Shown: positions 43,284-55,403, counted from the first letter of the stretch. The stretch is 64,000 nucleotides of DNA from Centrapalus pauciflorus (GCA_020465985.1 JAANYP010002960.1:256288-320287), one strand, 5' to 3'. Numbers and translations are program-made. The notes: generated from the letters alone by a model not told the origin.

Positions 43284-46200
43284 TTAGCTATGTTCGAACA
43301 GACTGGGATATGTAGCTTTCATAACATCTCTGGATTCCCAAGACTGATGCGAACCTTTGTGGTGTTTCCACTGGACGAGCACCATCTGTATTTCTTTATT
43401 TCTAAGCTTCTTAGTCTTCGAGTCCAAAATACGTTCTGGCTCTTCAACCACGCGAAGCTTCTCATCTATCTGTAGGTTAACGTGTGGTATCTGTACTTCT
43501 CTTTCGTCAGCTAAGCTCTTTCTCAAATGACTAACATGGAATACAGGATGTATTCCAGCTAAGTCAGCTGGTAGATCAAGACGATAAGACTGATTTCCAA
43601 TCTTTTCAATGATCTTGAACGGTCCGATAAATCTCGGAGCTAGCTTGTTTCTTTTAATAAACCGCACCACATTCTTCATTGGAGATACTTTCAGCATCAC
43701 CCAATCGTTAACTGCAAAACTGATTGATCTATGCCGATTGTCATAATATGACTTCTGCCTGCTTTGAGCTTCAAGAACATTTCTTCTAACAAGTTGAATC
43801 TTCTCGTGAGTCAACTGTAGAAGGGCAGGACCTGCTATTGGTGATTCGCCTGTTTCGCGCCAACAGGTAGGAGTTCTGCATTTTCTTCCGTATAGAGCTT
43901 CAAAAGGAGCCATCTTGATCGTAGAATGATAACTGTTATTATACGAAAATTCGACCAACGGCAAGTGGTCATCCCAGTTACCACCTAAATCAAGAACACA
44001 GGCACGAAGCATATCTTCAAGAGTTAGAATAGTACGCTCACTCTGGCCATCTGCATTTGGATGATAAGCAGTACTCATAGAAATCCGAGTACCCATCCCT
44101 TCTTGTAATGCTTGCCAGAATCTGGATGTGAAGCGACTATCACGATCAGAAACGATAGACTTTGGCACACCGTGACGAGAAATAATTTCTGTGATGTACA
44201 ACTGCGCCAATCTATCGAGAGAATAAGTTTCTTTCATCGGAATAAAATGTGCTGATTTCGTTAATCGGTCAACGACTACCCAAATGGAGTCGTGTTGTCT
44301 TTTGGTTTTCGGCAGCTTTGTGATGAAATCCATAGTTATATGCTCCCACTTCCATTCAGGAACAGGTAGTGGTTGCATATCCCCAAAGGGTTTCTGATGT
44401 TCTGCCTTAACCATCTGACAAACTCTGCAGCTTTCAACATATTTTCCAATGTCCTTCTTCATTCCTGACCACCAGTAATCGGCTTTCAGATCAAAATACA
44501 TCTTTGAACTGCCAGGATGAATAGATAACTTGGACTGATGAGCTTCGGACAGAAGAGTGCTATGGATTGAACCATACTTAGGAACCCAGATTCGGTTTCC
44601 CTGAAGACAGTAAAGTCCCAAATGGTTCAGAGTTAGAAATTGTATTTGCCCTTTAAGATTTTCAGAATCAATATTCTCTTCTTTCAGTGCTTCAGTTTGA
44701 GCAGCTCTGATGTCTTCAATAAGATCAGAAGAGAATATAACTGGAGTTAGGGCATAACAGCACTTTTCAGGATACACTTTTCTACTCAACGCATCCGCGA
44801 CAACTTTTGCTTTGCCGGGATGATATAAGATCTCGCAGTCATAATCCTTGATAAGCTCCAAGGATCGACGCTGTTTCATGTTCAGATCTTTCTGAGTAAA
44901 AAGGTATTTGAGACTCTTATGATCGGTGTAGAGCTGACACCGAGTCCCATAAAGATAATGCCGCCAGATTTTTAGAGCAAAGGTGACGGCAGCCAACTCA
45001 AGATCATGTGTTGGTGCACTTTTCTCGTAGTCTTTTAATTGCCTTGAAGCATAGGCAATGACTTTTCCCCTTTGCATTAGAACACATCCTAAGCCAGTAC
45101 CAGATGCGTCGCTGTAAATGACAAAATCATCATTGCCTTCTGGCAAGGCTAGGATCGGCGCTTGAATCAACTTTTGCTTCAGAATATCGAATGCCTCTTG
45201 CTGTTTATCGGTCCAAACGAAAGGAGTATTCTTTCGTGTTAGCATTGTAAGCGGTACAGCAATCTTTGAGAAGTCCTTTATGAATCGCCGATAGTAACCG
45301 GCCAATCCAAGGAAACTTCTTATTTCTGAGGCATTACGAGGCGTTTGCCATTTCTGAACAGCCTCGACTTTAGACGGATCAACGGAAATCCCTTCGCCAG
45401 AAACAATATGGCCAAGGAACTGAATCTGTCTGAGCCAGAATTCGCACTTAGAAAACTTTGCGTAGAGTCTTTCTTTTCTTAATAACTCTAGCAATTGCCG
45501 CAGATGAATAGAATGATCAGCCTCCGTTTTGGAGTAAATCAGAATATCGTCTATGAACACGATAACTGATTTATCCAACATTGGTCTGCACACGCGATTC
45601 ATGAGATCCATAAACGCCGCTGGTGCATTCGTTAAGCCGAACGGCATTACGAGAAATTCGTAATGACCGTATCTTGTTCGGAAGGCTGTCTTTGGAATAT
45701 CTTCTTCTCTGACTTTTAACTGATGATACCCAGAACGGAGATCTATTTTTGAAAAGTAACTGGCTCCTTGTAACTGATCAAACAGATCATCGATTCTGGG
45801 CAGAGGATACTTATTCTTTATTGTAACCTTGTTCAACTCACGATAATCGATGCACATACGGAAAGTTCCGTCTTTCTTTTTAACAAATAGTACTGGTGCA
45901 CCCCACGGAGAAGAACTCGGTCGGATAAACCCCTTCTCCAACAGCTCTTGCAGTTGTTTTGACATTTCCTGCATTTCTGCAGGTGCAAGTCTGTATGGAG
46001 CTTTTGCGATAGGAGCCGCACCAGGAACCAAGTCAATACTGAACTCGACTTGTCGTTCCGGTGGCACTCCGGAAATATCGTCAGGGAATACGTCTGGGAA
46101 CTCACAGACGTTAGGAATGTCAGATAATGATTTCTTTTGAGCTTCGGAGTTAGATTCAGATGAAACATAGCAAAGGTAAGAGTCGTGACCTTTAGACAAG

Positions 46201-47855
46201 TATTTGTGAGCTTTTTCTACAGTTATGAAACAATGTGCACCTTTCCGTTTCTCGCCCTTGATCTCAAGTACTCGGCCGTCTGAAGATTTGATTCTGATGA
46301 TTCGTCGGTTGCAGATAATTGTGGCCTCGTTGTTCATTAGCCAATCCATGCCGATGATGACGTCAAATTCTTTTAACGGAATCGGGATGAGGTCGAGATT
46401 GAATACAATGTTATTGACAAGTAGAGTGCAGTTACGATATACAGAATCAGCCATAACATAGCTGTTACTGGCTGTCTCAATGTCTAATATAACTGGAAGC
46501 TTTGATGGGAACTTAGATAGTCTCGATGCAAAAGAAGTCGATATGAAAGAACGACTTGCGCCAGAATCAAATAGCACGCGAGCAGGTATGGTATTTAATA
46601 GAAACGTACCGGTGACTACGTCAGGTGTTTCTCTCGCCTCTTCAGCCGTTATTTGGAACGCACGTGTCCTTGCAGTTGGTGTTGCAGCAGAACTTTTAAC
46701 TGTCGACCCTCCAGCTGATGACTGTGGCTGATAACGTGGTCCGCTACGACACTGATACATGAAGTGCCCTCTCTTACCGCATTTCGCACATCCACGTCCC
46801 TGCTGTGGACATTCCTCACTGCTGTGACCGATCGTATTGCACGCAAAGCAGGTAAAGTCTTCTGGATTGCATAGACCCATGTGTGATTTTCTGCATCTCT
46901 TGCAGAATCGTGGCTCGTTTGTCAGTGAGTAGGCTTGCGCTTTCGGCTGTGAACTATACTGATGAGTTTGCTGAGTTTGCGACTTATTTGGCTTGAAAAA
47001 TCTGCCAAACCGCTGTTTCTTTGGAGGAGACGGATTCATCGGGTTAGTAGACGGAGCATAAAGCTGATCGCCATACTCTAAGTAACCTCGCTCGATTTGT
47101 CTAGCCGCTTCAACCATTTCCAAGTAACTCTTGTATTTGATCGCGCTCATGGGATGTCTGTATCTAGGATTGAGTCCTACTCGGAACCTATTCATTTTCC
47201 TTTCCTCTGTTGCCACTTGGTAAGAAGAGTAGCCACATAATCTTGAAAATTCGTGTTCATATTCATCTACAGTCTTCGTTCCCTGAGTCAGTTGCATTAA
47301 TTGGACTTCCATCTTATCTTGCTGGTCAACTGGGCAGTATTTCGCATTGAACATGTCTAGAAACTGCTCCCATTCTAAAGTCTGAATCACCTCCTCTCCA
47401 TAGATACTTCGCTGGGTTTTCCACCAGGCACGAGCAGCTCCCACAAATAGTGCAGACGCATAGCTTACTTTCTTCGAATCTAGACAATCAGAAATCCTGA
47501 AGATTTCTTCAGTATGACTAATCCAATCCATCGCCTGGATCGGATTCACTGTACCCTCAAAGTTCAGGGCACCGCTCGCTTTGAAGTCCTTAAACTTGCA
47601 GCCTTTTGGCTGAGCTATTTGGGTTTCTGGGTTAGATTTATCAGAATCAGATTCATTGGTCTGGACTTGCTTTTCTTTTCTCTTATTTTTCTTTTCTTCA
47701 CGTCTTTTAGCTTCGGCCTCATCTCTGGCACGAAACTGTTCTTGCATCATTTTGTTTTGTTGTTCTGAGTGTTGGGCAAGAAATTGTTGCATCATTTCAA
47801 ACATTTGTTGTTGGGTCATATTGTTGGGAATATCACCTGATCCTGATCCTGACAT
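43284..47855 (-). CDS. gag-pol: Element E gag-pol polyprotein with chromodomain, 1,523 aa, intact
   Basis: A single open frame from ATG at 47855 to TAA at 43284. Residues about 95-235 are the retrotransposon Gag domain (AARAWWKTQ, FNAKYCPV). Two CCHC knuckles follow near 335-369 (CFACNTIGHSSEEC and CAKCGKRGHFMYQC). The protease has its DSG at 430-432, and the RT (about 615-800) has FIDD at 767-770. RNase H is near 865-930 (YSDASGTGLG). The integrase has an HHCC region near 1105-1155 (CRVCQMV), DxD-type core motifs (TMDFITKLP, VSDRDSRFTS) and the Glu in PNADGQSERTI. A chromodomain fills the last 55 residues (VEEPERILDSK, WESRDVM). No stop or frameshift is present and the catalytic residues are in place, so it may be functional. 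The chromodomain in this clade is thought to guide integration to heterochromatin. Confidence 0.96.
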   Translation of the reverse strand: MSGSGSGDIPNNMTQQQMFEMMQQFLAQHSEQQNKMMQEQFRARDEAEAKRREEKKNKRKEKQVQTNESDSDKSNPETQIAQPKGCKFKDFKASGALNFEGTVNPIQAMDWISHTEEIFRISDCLDSKKVSYASALFVGAARAWWKTQRSIYGEEVIQTLEWEQFLDMFNAKYCPVDQQDKMEVQLMQLTQGTKTVDEYEHEFSRLCGYSSYQVATEERKMNRFRVGLNPRYRHPMSAIKYKSYLEMVEAARQIERGYLEYGDQLYAPSTNPMNPSPPKKQRFGRFFKPNKSQTQQTHQYSSQPKAQAYSLTNEPRFCKRCRKSHMGLCNPEDFTCFACNTIGHSSEECPQQGRGCAKCGKRGHFMYQCRSGPRYQPQSSAGGSTVKSSAATPTARTRAFQITAEEARETPDVVTGTFLLNTIPARVLFDSGASRSFISTSFASRLSKFPSKLPVILDIETASNSYVMADSVYRNCTLLVNNIVFNLDLIPIPLKEFDVIIGMDWLMNNEATIICNRRIIRIKSSDGRVLEIKGEKRKGAHCFITVEKAHKYLSKGHDSYLCYVSSESNSEAQKKSLSDIPNVCEFPDVFPDDISGVPPERQVEFSIDLVPGAAPIAKAPYRLAPAEMQEMSKQLQELLEKGFIRPSSSPWGAPVLFVKKKDGTFRMCIDYRELNKVTIKNKYPLPRIDDLFDQLQGASYFSKIDLRSGYHQLKVREEDIPKTAFRTRYGHYEFLVMPFGLTNAPAAFMDLMNRVCRPMLDKSVIVFIDDILIYSKTEADHSIHLRQLLELLRKERLYAKFSKCEFWLRQIQFLGHIVSGEGISVDPSKVEAVQKWQTPRNASEIRSFLGLAGYYRRFIKDFSKIAVPLTMLTRKNTPFVWTDKQQEAFDILKQKLIQAPILALPEGNDDFVIYSDASGTGLGCVLMQRGKVIAYASRQLKDYEKSAPTHDLELAAVTFALKIWRHYLYGTRCQLYTDHKSLKYLFTQKDLNMKQRRSLELIKDYDCEILYHPGKAKVVADALSRKVYPEKCCYALTPVIFSSDLIEDIRAAQTEALKEENIDSENLKGQIQFLTLNHLGLYCLQGNRIWVPKYGSIHSTLLSEAHQSKLSIHPGSSKMYFDLKADYWWSGMKKDIGKYVESCRVCQMVKAEHQKPFGDMQPLPVPEWKWEHITMDFITKLPKTKRQHDSIWVVVDRLTKSAHFIPMKETYSLDRLAQLYITEIISRHGVPKSIVSDRDSRFTSRFWQALQEGMGTRISMSTAYHPNADGQSERTILTLEDMLRACVLDLGGNWDDHLPLVEFSYNNSYHSTIKMAPFEALYGRKCRTPTCWRETGESPIAGPALLQLTHEKIQLVRRNVLEAQSRQKSYYDNRHRSISFAVNDWVMLKVSPMKNVVRFIKRNKLAPRFIGPFKIIEKIGNQSYRLDLPADLAGIHPVFHVSHLRKSLADEREVQIPHVNLQIDEKLRVVEEPERILDSKTKKLRNKEIQMVLVQWKHHKGSHQSWESRDVMKATYPSLFEHS

Positions 47856-48039
47856 CTTCTACTGAAAATTAAAATCAATTAACTATCAGTTTTATAGACT
47901 TAGATCTATGTACCCTTTTCCCATCCTAATAGTCTGTACATCCTATCTCAATTCAAACCACCTAAATGATTGATACATATGTATTGCTTCAGTTTGAGAT
48001 CAAGTATACTTACGTAATACTTGATTCACTCAAACTAGT

Positions 48040-48051
48040 GCTCTGATACCA
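48040..48051 (-). promoter_or_regulatory. Primer-binding site of element E
   Basis: The minus strand reads TGGTATCAGAGC, three bases after the LTR end at 48055. It is the initiator methionine tRNA type. About 180 bases of leader separate it from the gag ATG. Confidence 0.92.
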
Positions 48052-48054
48052 TCC

Positions 48055-49359
48055 TGTGAAGACCACCCCTTACGGGGCAGTGCTCACCAGTCTAGGTCCC
48101 ACATCATACAATACGATATCAACCATACTAAGATAGGTAATTAAATTGCGGAATAATAAAATTACATGTACATACATAATTAGGAATAAGTTTACATATT
48201 TCAAAATTAAGTTATAAAAGGGTAATATCTAATCTAATCATAACATCAATCATCACATCAAATCTACCCAGAACCACCACATTAGCTGTCTTCCAATCAG
48301 TACCAGAAAGTTTGTTGAGTAGTGGTCTAAGAAAGCTTCAAAACTTGGATCTTGAATGACCTAAGTACTAGGTCCTGCAGGTGATTTTCCTTTGGCTTTT
48401 CCTGTAAAATTTTAAAGCAACATCTGTAAGCAAAGCTTAGTGAGTTTATAGATTTTCAATATTAACATGCGTGTCAAGCGGAGTCATAAATCTAAGCGTG
48501 ATAAGTCTTGGCTGCCGCTACAGCCCTCATCATGATTGAGATATAGTATCTTAAGATCGGATGATGTTCAAACCACACTCACGCTTATATCGTGGGGATC
48601 AGCCACATACTGGGCTAGCTACCAGTAGGTCAACATGGCCGAACATCGGAGGTCATTACCAAGTTCGTGAGAACTGGTGGAATAGCCAGGTCTAGAACAA
48701 TAGACCATAAGGGCTAGTCAAGCTGAATAAATCTTATCAAGTCTGATCAATGAAGTAAGCATAAGTCTTAGAAGTCATGATAGCAACGAATCATAAAGCA
48801 AAGTCTGAAACGCTAATAAATGCAATATGAAATGATAAGCAAATAACTATCATGATTCACTGGGCAACACCCATCCATGGTGTGCACAGGTCTCAATCCA
48901 GCTGATAAATGAATGTCAATAAATGTAACAGCATCAATATATCTCAACCGGATCTGTGCATGTTCAATTTGAATATCTATAACTCACAGGTCTGGGTCTT
49001 GGTCAAACAGATATATGAATCTGCCACCTGAGTTATCTCAGGATTTTGTCAATCTGTATTCTGTCAATTCTTTTCAATCAGAGACCCGCTTTCAAGTCTT
49101 TAAATCTTTGTTCAGATATTAACTGAACCTGTTCAAAATCATTCATGATAATATCATGTCAATTTCATCATCTTTATCATCGTCATTTTAGTCTTTAAAT
49201 TTTGTATTTTATCTGAGTCTGATATCTGATAATTTGTCTTATCAATGCCATCATCTTTTGGTCATTTAATTCTTCTATCTGATTCTTATAGCTGATATCT
49301 TGTCAATCTCTCATTAGATTCTTTGTTTCATAATATCTTCAAAAGTTTTCTATATATAT

Positions 49360-49430
<71 letters not shown>

Positions 49431-50618
49431 CTAAAACTTATGCATATAAATCATTTAATTTATTGAAATGTCATAAATTCATAAAAGTTGGATTTTCGGA
49501 TCATAAATTTCGGATCAGCCCGGATTGGGATCCGGATTCGGATCATCCGGATCCGGACACATCCGAATTAGAGATCCGAATTGACTACCGAATTCGGACC
49601 ATGACTCAACCGAAATTGAGATATCCGAATTTAGCATGACATCCGAATCTAATTGGGTCCGAAATATAGAAATCCGAATTTGAAAGCATCCGAATTGTAG
49701 GGTCCGAATTTACATATTATCCGAACCGAAATATAGGTCCGAAATAAACATCATCCGAATTCGGTCCTACCCGAATTCGGATCTATACTTAGCATTTTTC
49801 CCAGAATTTTGTTCTTGGTGTTCTTCAGGTTCTTCATATTTATTCATACGGATTTTTCATAAAAATTATTAAAAACACATTTTAGTAACATGCAACTTAA
49901 GATTATGTTTTATTATCATAATTGGGTTGTTTTTATACATTTTTCCCTATCAAAAACACTATAGATTCATCAAGATCATGCAAAAATAACCATATTTGTC
50001 AAGAACATATTTTCATTAAAAATTCCGATTTGATCATGTTTTGGATGATTCTAACCAAAATCTTTGTTTCTTTAGCATCTATTAACTTCAATTCATCTTA
50101 ATCTTTCATAAATTTACACATGCAACATAAAAATTCATAACTTTAATTCTTGGTTTCGGTTATACACAAAAACCGAACCAAACTTCATATATTTCGAAAT
50201 TTTAAATGATTGTTACCTCAAATTCTTGTTGTTTGTTGTTGATTGTTGCTAATTGTAACTCCTCCTTGCCTTGATTCTCCAATTAATACACAATTTATGG
50301 ATATTTTGATGAAATCATGATGATGGCCGTATGAATGTAGAGAGAGAAAGCTTTCAATATTAATGATCTTAATTGATCATTTATTTGAGTATATATATTT
50401 CATTTAGTTTCATTTGTAGTTTAACCCACTAAACTTTGGTATTTTACATCTCTTTTATTTTACTCAATTTAATTATATCATAAATATAATATAAAATTAT
50501 ATTTACTTAATATATTTTTATTCTTAATCAATATTTGCAAATTCCAAATAATATAACAAAATTATATTATTATTTCAAAATAGTCATTACATAACTGGCT
50601 AAAAGTTAGGTTGTTACA
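48055..50618 (-). repeat. 5' LTR of element E (2,564 bp)
   Basis: Nearly identical to 40682-43246. Differences seen by eye include single bases near 48504, 48546, 48641, 48796, 49684, 50206 and 50439 and a one-base indel near 48140. AT tract at 49363-49429. Confidence 0.95.
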
Positions 50619-50623
50619 AAACC
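50619..50623 (+). repeat. Target site duplication AAACC, right side of element E
   Basis: It matches 40677-40681 exactly. Confidence 0.9.
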
Positions 50624-52575
50624 TCTGTTCCTCCGATCCCTAAAAATCTGTTCCCTAAGATTCGGCTCCCCCTACAATCATTATCGTGTCCTCAGACAGA
50701 ATTTTTCGGCGTTTCTCCCCCTCATGGCGATCAGGGTCGTCCCGTCGTGATGCTTTCTTTTTTGGGATTCAGCCTGAGGACGACACTGAAGCTCTATCAC
50801 TGCAGACTCAAGACGGTCCATACGGGAGTTGAGCTGAACCTGGACTTGAAGAATTAATCGTGTCAGCACATCTATCTTTTCTGAGGGATCGGAAAGCTGT
50901 GATTGGACTGAACGGGTTCTTGGTGGAGGCAGATCGTCAGAAGTGACACCCTTACCCTTAATAAATGAGAGAAGGGCGGTATGTCTATCTTCAGCAGCCT
51001 CCTTCTGGGCGTCCAGGTCAGCCCGAGAGACAACTCCAGCAGCACGTAAAGCTGATGTTAGCATCTCGAGATTAATCTTGGGATAGCCTGAAGTTGACGG
51101 CATGTGAGATGCAACTTCAGGTCTTCCTTCCATCACTTCTGGATCCACCGCGGGATGCTCAGATCTGGAAGTTTGTGGAGCTGCCACGAAGGCAGCTCGT
51201 TCATCTGGGGACACCACGAAGGCGTCGTGCATAGTGTGTGGGGGTGGGGAGTGAGCTGTGGGCGAAGGAAGTTTTGTCACTGGGGGCGACACGTGATCGA
51301 TTTCAAAACCACGACTCTCCGAGTGAGAGGGTGATGGAGAATGTGCTAAATCCCCGTGGAATGAAGTAATGTCCTTTTGAGAGGACATTAAGTGGGTGGT
51401 TGGGGGTAGTTTCGACCATTGGACTGATGGTCTTTTGAGGGGTTGTCCGGCTGATTGGGCTTAAGTCTCCCTCGGATGTTACCTCGAGCCCTCTTAAGAC
51501 AGAGACGGTCCTTTCAGAATCCGCCGCCTCTGCTTCCTCACCTACAACTCCCTCTCTTTTCGCAACAACCTCCCGCTCACCCATACCCAAAGATTGTTGT
51601 ACTTCCACCTCATCTCCCTCTGACTCACTCACTCGAGCCTCACCTTCGGATTAGTTAGGCTCAGTCGGTTCTGACTGAGCCTCATTCGGATAGAATTCCC
51701 TGACATAATCCCTAACCCGTTCTGTTAGCACTGCTCTCTGTAGCAGAGATAGCGGAATTGGCATTACCGGGACTGTGGGAGTCCCCTTTGGAAGGTTCAA
51801 CTTTTGAATTGTAGCTGTCATGTATACCTTGGCCTCGGGCCTTTGATGGATATCATCGTCATATCCATCTCGTATTGAATAATCAGCTGAAGAAATCGCT
51901 GAAGAGGTATGTATTTGCGACCTCACTTTGTTGCTCTCTCTAGATTGACCCTCTATAATTCTTCAAATAGAAATGCAGCATAATCGTAGTGACAATCATA
52001 TGCGAACGCTGCAAACATTGCAAGTACTTGAATTGATGCCGAGTCATGACCAGCATGTTTAGCGGTGAAACACTTGTTTATGATGTCGAATAGAATCCTC
52101 CAATGCGCTTGAAGGTTCTTTGTTCGGAATTCGGATGGCTTTGTTAGAGGGCCATCATATCCCAGGGCTTTGATTTCTTCCAGGGTTTCTAGAAGACAAG
52201 GGATTGGAGCAAAGTGAAGTCGGGATACAGAATAGGCTTCAGCGGGGAGGCGGAGAATGTGGCGGATGGCTGCGGTTGTGATCTTGACTGGAACACAGTC
52301 AATGGTAGAAGTGAAGTATGGTTCGGCATCAGATACAAACTTGAGGTGATGCCAGAACTGTTGAAGGTATATTTGGGGTACGGATATGGCGGTGGATAGT
52401 GAGTAATATAGGGGGTGGTTTTGAGAAAATCAAATGCGATATTCTCGGCTTCACGGCGGAGGGTGGATACGTCGAGTTGCCACTTATGAGCGAAGAACTC
52501 AACGAATTGATATTGGGGTAGGATGGATTCTTCTAGTAGTTGGGCATTGTTGTTAGGGATTGGTGAATGGGGCAT
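50619..52575 (-). pseudogene. Element D ORF3, N-terminal part
   Basis: On the minus strand a splice-acceptor-like TGCATTTTTACAG ends at 52604. The ATG at 52575 opens MPHSPIPNNNAQLLEE. Next come FVEFFAHKWQLDV, a Pro/Tyr-rich part, and after a frame change near 52190 the block AHWRILFDIINKCFTAKHAG (near 52110-52050), which matches the W-R-x-L and C-x3-K-x-A-G pattern of A's ORF3. Further on are an acidic/Ser-rich part, a Pro/His-rich part and a heptad-like segment (about 50870-50770, LTRLILQVQVQLNSRMDRLE). Frames change several times. The gene is cut at 50619 by E and continues at 40676. No membrane segment is seen. Confidence 0.77.
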
Positions 52576-54446
52576 GGTTAGAACAACAGCTGTTCCATGA
52601 GTCCTGTAAAAATGCATCAGAGTTAGAATAGAAGACTTAACAAAATATGAGATTGATACGAAGTCTGGGATAACTGTGAAATAGAAATTGTCTGTTCTGT
52701 TTAAGGCATCAGGTCTTTATTAGTAGAATGGGAATTCTACCGAATAATGTCCAAAGTCAATCGTTAAGAGAGCAATGTTAGAACAGACATTTTCACTCAA
52801 ACACTGATCCTAACTCTAACCAACGATCCAAAGGATTGGAAATATTTTTGGATTTTGGATGAAAATGCAAAAATGGAAAAATTTTTAAAAAATGCTAAGT
52901 GTTGAATTTCGGATGAGCCGAATTTCGAATGTATAGTGGTCCGAATTCAGTTTAGTCCGAAATCTGGATGATAATGCATGGACATGCAATGAAGAGGTCC
53001 GAATTCGGATGGAAGCAGAATTCGGATGGGGACTGAATTCGTGCTAGATCCGAATTCGGATGCACAGTAAATGAATAAGGAAACTTAGAAAAATAATTGA
53101 AAATATGAACAATGATGATGAGGACCGAATTCGGATACACAGTGGTCCGAATTCGGATGAACAGTTGTCCGAATTTGGATGCACAGTGGTCCGAATTCGG
53201 TAAGAACAGTTGAAATTTTTGGAACTTTTCTAAGTAATTTCATCCGAATTTGGGAATGGTCTGAATTCGGATGGTCCGAAATAGACACTTAGATAAAAAC
53301 AGCAGTTGATGTTCATGCATACATGCAATGTGAACAGTTCAAAAATCTACAAAAATGCATGAAAATGCAGATCCAAGTCTAAAAACATGCGATGAACATT
53401 TTACGTAACTACACTATGTTAAAAATAACAGATTATATGTCCTAAAATGAGCAAAAACCGAAAGAAAAAAGCTTCAGAAGTTTGAAAATCAAACACACTA
53501 AACAGCAAGTTAAAGATTGAAATAAAGTTAAAAGAGGGTTACGTCATATTGCCAAACACGGAAAATGCAAGAAAAATGAAGAAAATCGGTAGGTTGATGA
53601 GGTTGAATGAGCAACAATGGTGGTTTTGCGGTGGTGTCGTGCGACGGGAAGGAGAGAAGAAGATGAATTAAGCATAAAGTGGAAGGAAGTGAGGTTTTGA
53701 CCTTTGACCCGCCTATTTAAATGAAAGGCGGGTCGGGTCGGGTGTAAAATGTCCACGCTCAAACAAATGGGATGGGCCAACCGGGTTTTTATTGAAAAAA
53801 CATTGGGCCTTAACCAAAAAAATAAATAAAGCAAATTTTAAGAAAGAAAATTGAGCCCAATTTAACAAAAATCTTTTTGTATTTTTCTTTGGAAATAAAT
53901 AAAAAAAATTAATTGTAGAATAAAAATATTTTTGTGTTTTTTCTTTATAAATGAATTTAAGACAAAAGTAAAATAGAAAATAAAAATATTTTTGACTTTT
54001 TGATGTATTTAAAACAAATAAAATCTTTTTGTGATTTTCTGACATATTATATTAAACTTAAGATTTAAAAATTAAACAACCTAAAATTTAAAATTATATA
54101 GAAGTTAAAAACAACAAAAAATATATGAACTAACATCCTACTTATACTCCCACTCAAATAAACACCTATTCTCTTCTTTTTTTTTCTGATAAATTTCTTG
54201 AACCTTTTCAAAACTTAATGATACAGACAAACCTGTATAATTTTGCGTCCCATTCATTGATGAACAATTCATATAGCAATTTGTCAGGAACATTAATTAT
54301 TAAAGATGTACATAGATAAGGAAATATTGAAATTTAAATTTTGAGACACACTCCTTAAATTTAAATGACATATATTTTCTAAAATAAAGGAATTTCAAAC
54401 ATGAATGTTTGAAATAGAATTATTTTGGACAATGTCTGATATTTAA
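52576..54446 (-). other. Element D pol-ORF3 spacer
   Basis: No gene. At 52900-53290 the word CCGAATTCGGATG and variants recur about a dozen times, often as GGATGnACAGTGGTCCGAATT. The same words occur in D's leader (60790-61060). The rest is AT-rich, with a GC-richer patch GGCGGGTCGGGTCGGGTG near 53725. It corresponds in position to the long spacers of A and B. Confidence 0.65.
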
Positions 54447-55403
54447 CTAGAAGTTTGATTCAACATGCAGATATGTGATACTAAAAACTGAAAACGAGGT
54501 TCGTCTAAAGCTTTAGTAAAAATATCTGCAAGTTTCCGTGCCTACAAAATATAACTCAATTGTTTCCTTTTCTAAATGATCTTTAATAAAATGATACCTG
54601 ATAACTATATGTTTCGTTCGTGAGTGCTGCACGGGATTGCAAGAGATAGCAATCGCACTTCAAGAATCAAAGTAAATTGGGATGTTGGTGAGCGAGAATC
54701 CATAATCACGTAATTGTGTTCTCATCCACAGCACTTGAGAGCAACAGCTTGCAGCTGCTACATACTCAGCTTCAGCTGTGGATGTGGAAACACAATTTTG
54801 CTTTTTGGACGACCAACTCACCGGTCTGTCTCCCAAGAACTGTATTCCACCTGATGTTCTTTTCCTATCAACTCTACAACCTGCAAACTCAGCATCTGAA
54901 AAGGCAGTAAGATCAAAATCGGTTCCCTTTGGATACCAGAGACCAAGATCGGGTGTACTCTTAAGATAACGAAAAATGCGTTTTACCGCAGTTAGGCGTG
55001 ATTCTTTCGGGTCGGCCTGAAAACGAGCACAAAGACATGTTGAAAACATTATATCACGTCTACTAGTAGTCAGATACAGTAAGGATCCTATCATCCGTCT
55101 GTAAGTTGTATTATCGACACTTTTCCCAGAAAGATCGGTGTCTAACTTACAGTTGGAAGCCATGGGAGTTGCGATACTCGTGCAAGAGTCTAACTTATAC
55201 TTCTTGAGAATCTCAAGAGTATATTTCGACTGGTTCACAAAAATCCCATTTTCAAGTTGTTTGACTTGTAATCCGAGGAAAAAGTTCATTTCCCCCATCA
55301 TACTCATCTCGAACCTGGACTCCATTAGGGCTGAAAATCCTTACAGAAGATACTGTCAGTAGATCCAAATAAAATGTTGTCGACATATATTTGCACTAGC
55401 ATT
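54447..55403 (-). pseudogene. pol: Element D reverse transcriptase remnant and RNase H
   Basis: RT is present only from its active-site strand onward. The box that should read YVDD is YVDN at 55387-55376. A stop follows (near 55332), and then the RT thumb and connection (NFFLGLQV, YRRMIGSLLYLT) and RNase H (FSDAEFAGC, AEAEYVAAA) are open from 55325 to 54660. The frame then breaks, but HSRTKHI and FTKALDEPRF can be read down to a stop at 54447. Against element A, at least 550 bases coding for RT fingers and palm are missing between the integrase linker and YVDN. This part cannot make active RT. Confidence 0.85.

Larger units (their letters stand above)
40682..50618 (-). mobile_element. Element E: Ty3 chromovirus (Tekay/Del type), intact-looking, minus strand
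   Basis: 9,937 bp: two long LTRs (2,565 and 2,564 bp), a PBS, and one unbroken gag-pol of 1,523 codons with a chromodomain at the C-terminus. The domain order PR-RT-RH-IN-chromodomain and the long LTRs fit the Tekay/Del clade. By eye the LTRs differ at about eight bases plus one or two indels, near 0.3 %. It is inserted in ORF3 of element D with TSD AAACC and is the youngest insertion in the window. Confidence 0.95.

Noticed and set aside
43268..43285. AACTTCG-TCCC-CGAAGTT hairpin at the end of E's gag-pol as a PPT-bracketing stem
   Set aside because: It lies wholly before the PPT and LTR and does not enclose them, so E does not share the layout seen in A/B, D and G.
45833..46168. Open frames in other phases over element E (for example 45833-46168 and 47514-47768)
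   Set aside because: Shadows of the intact gag-pol frame.
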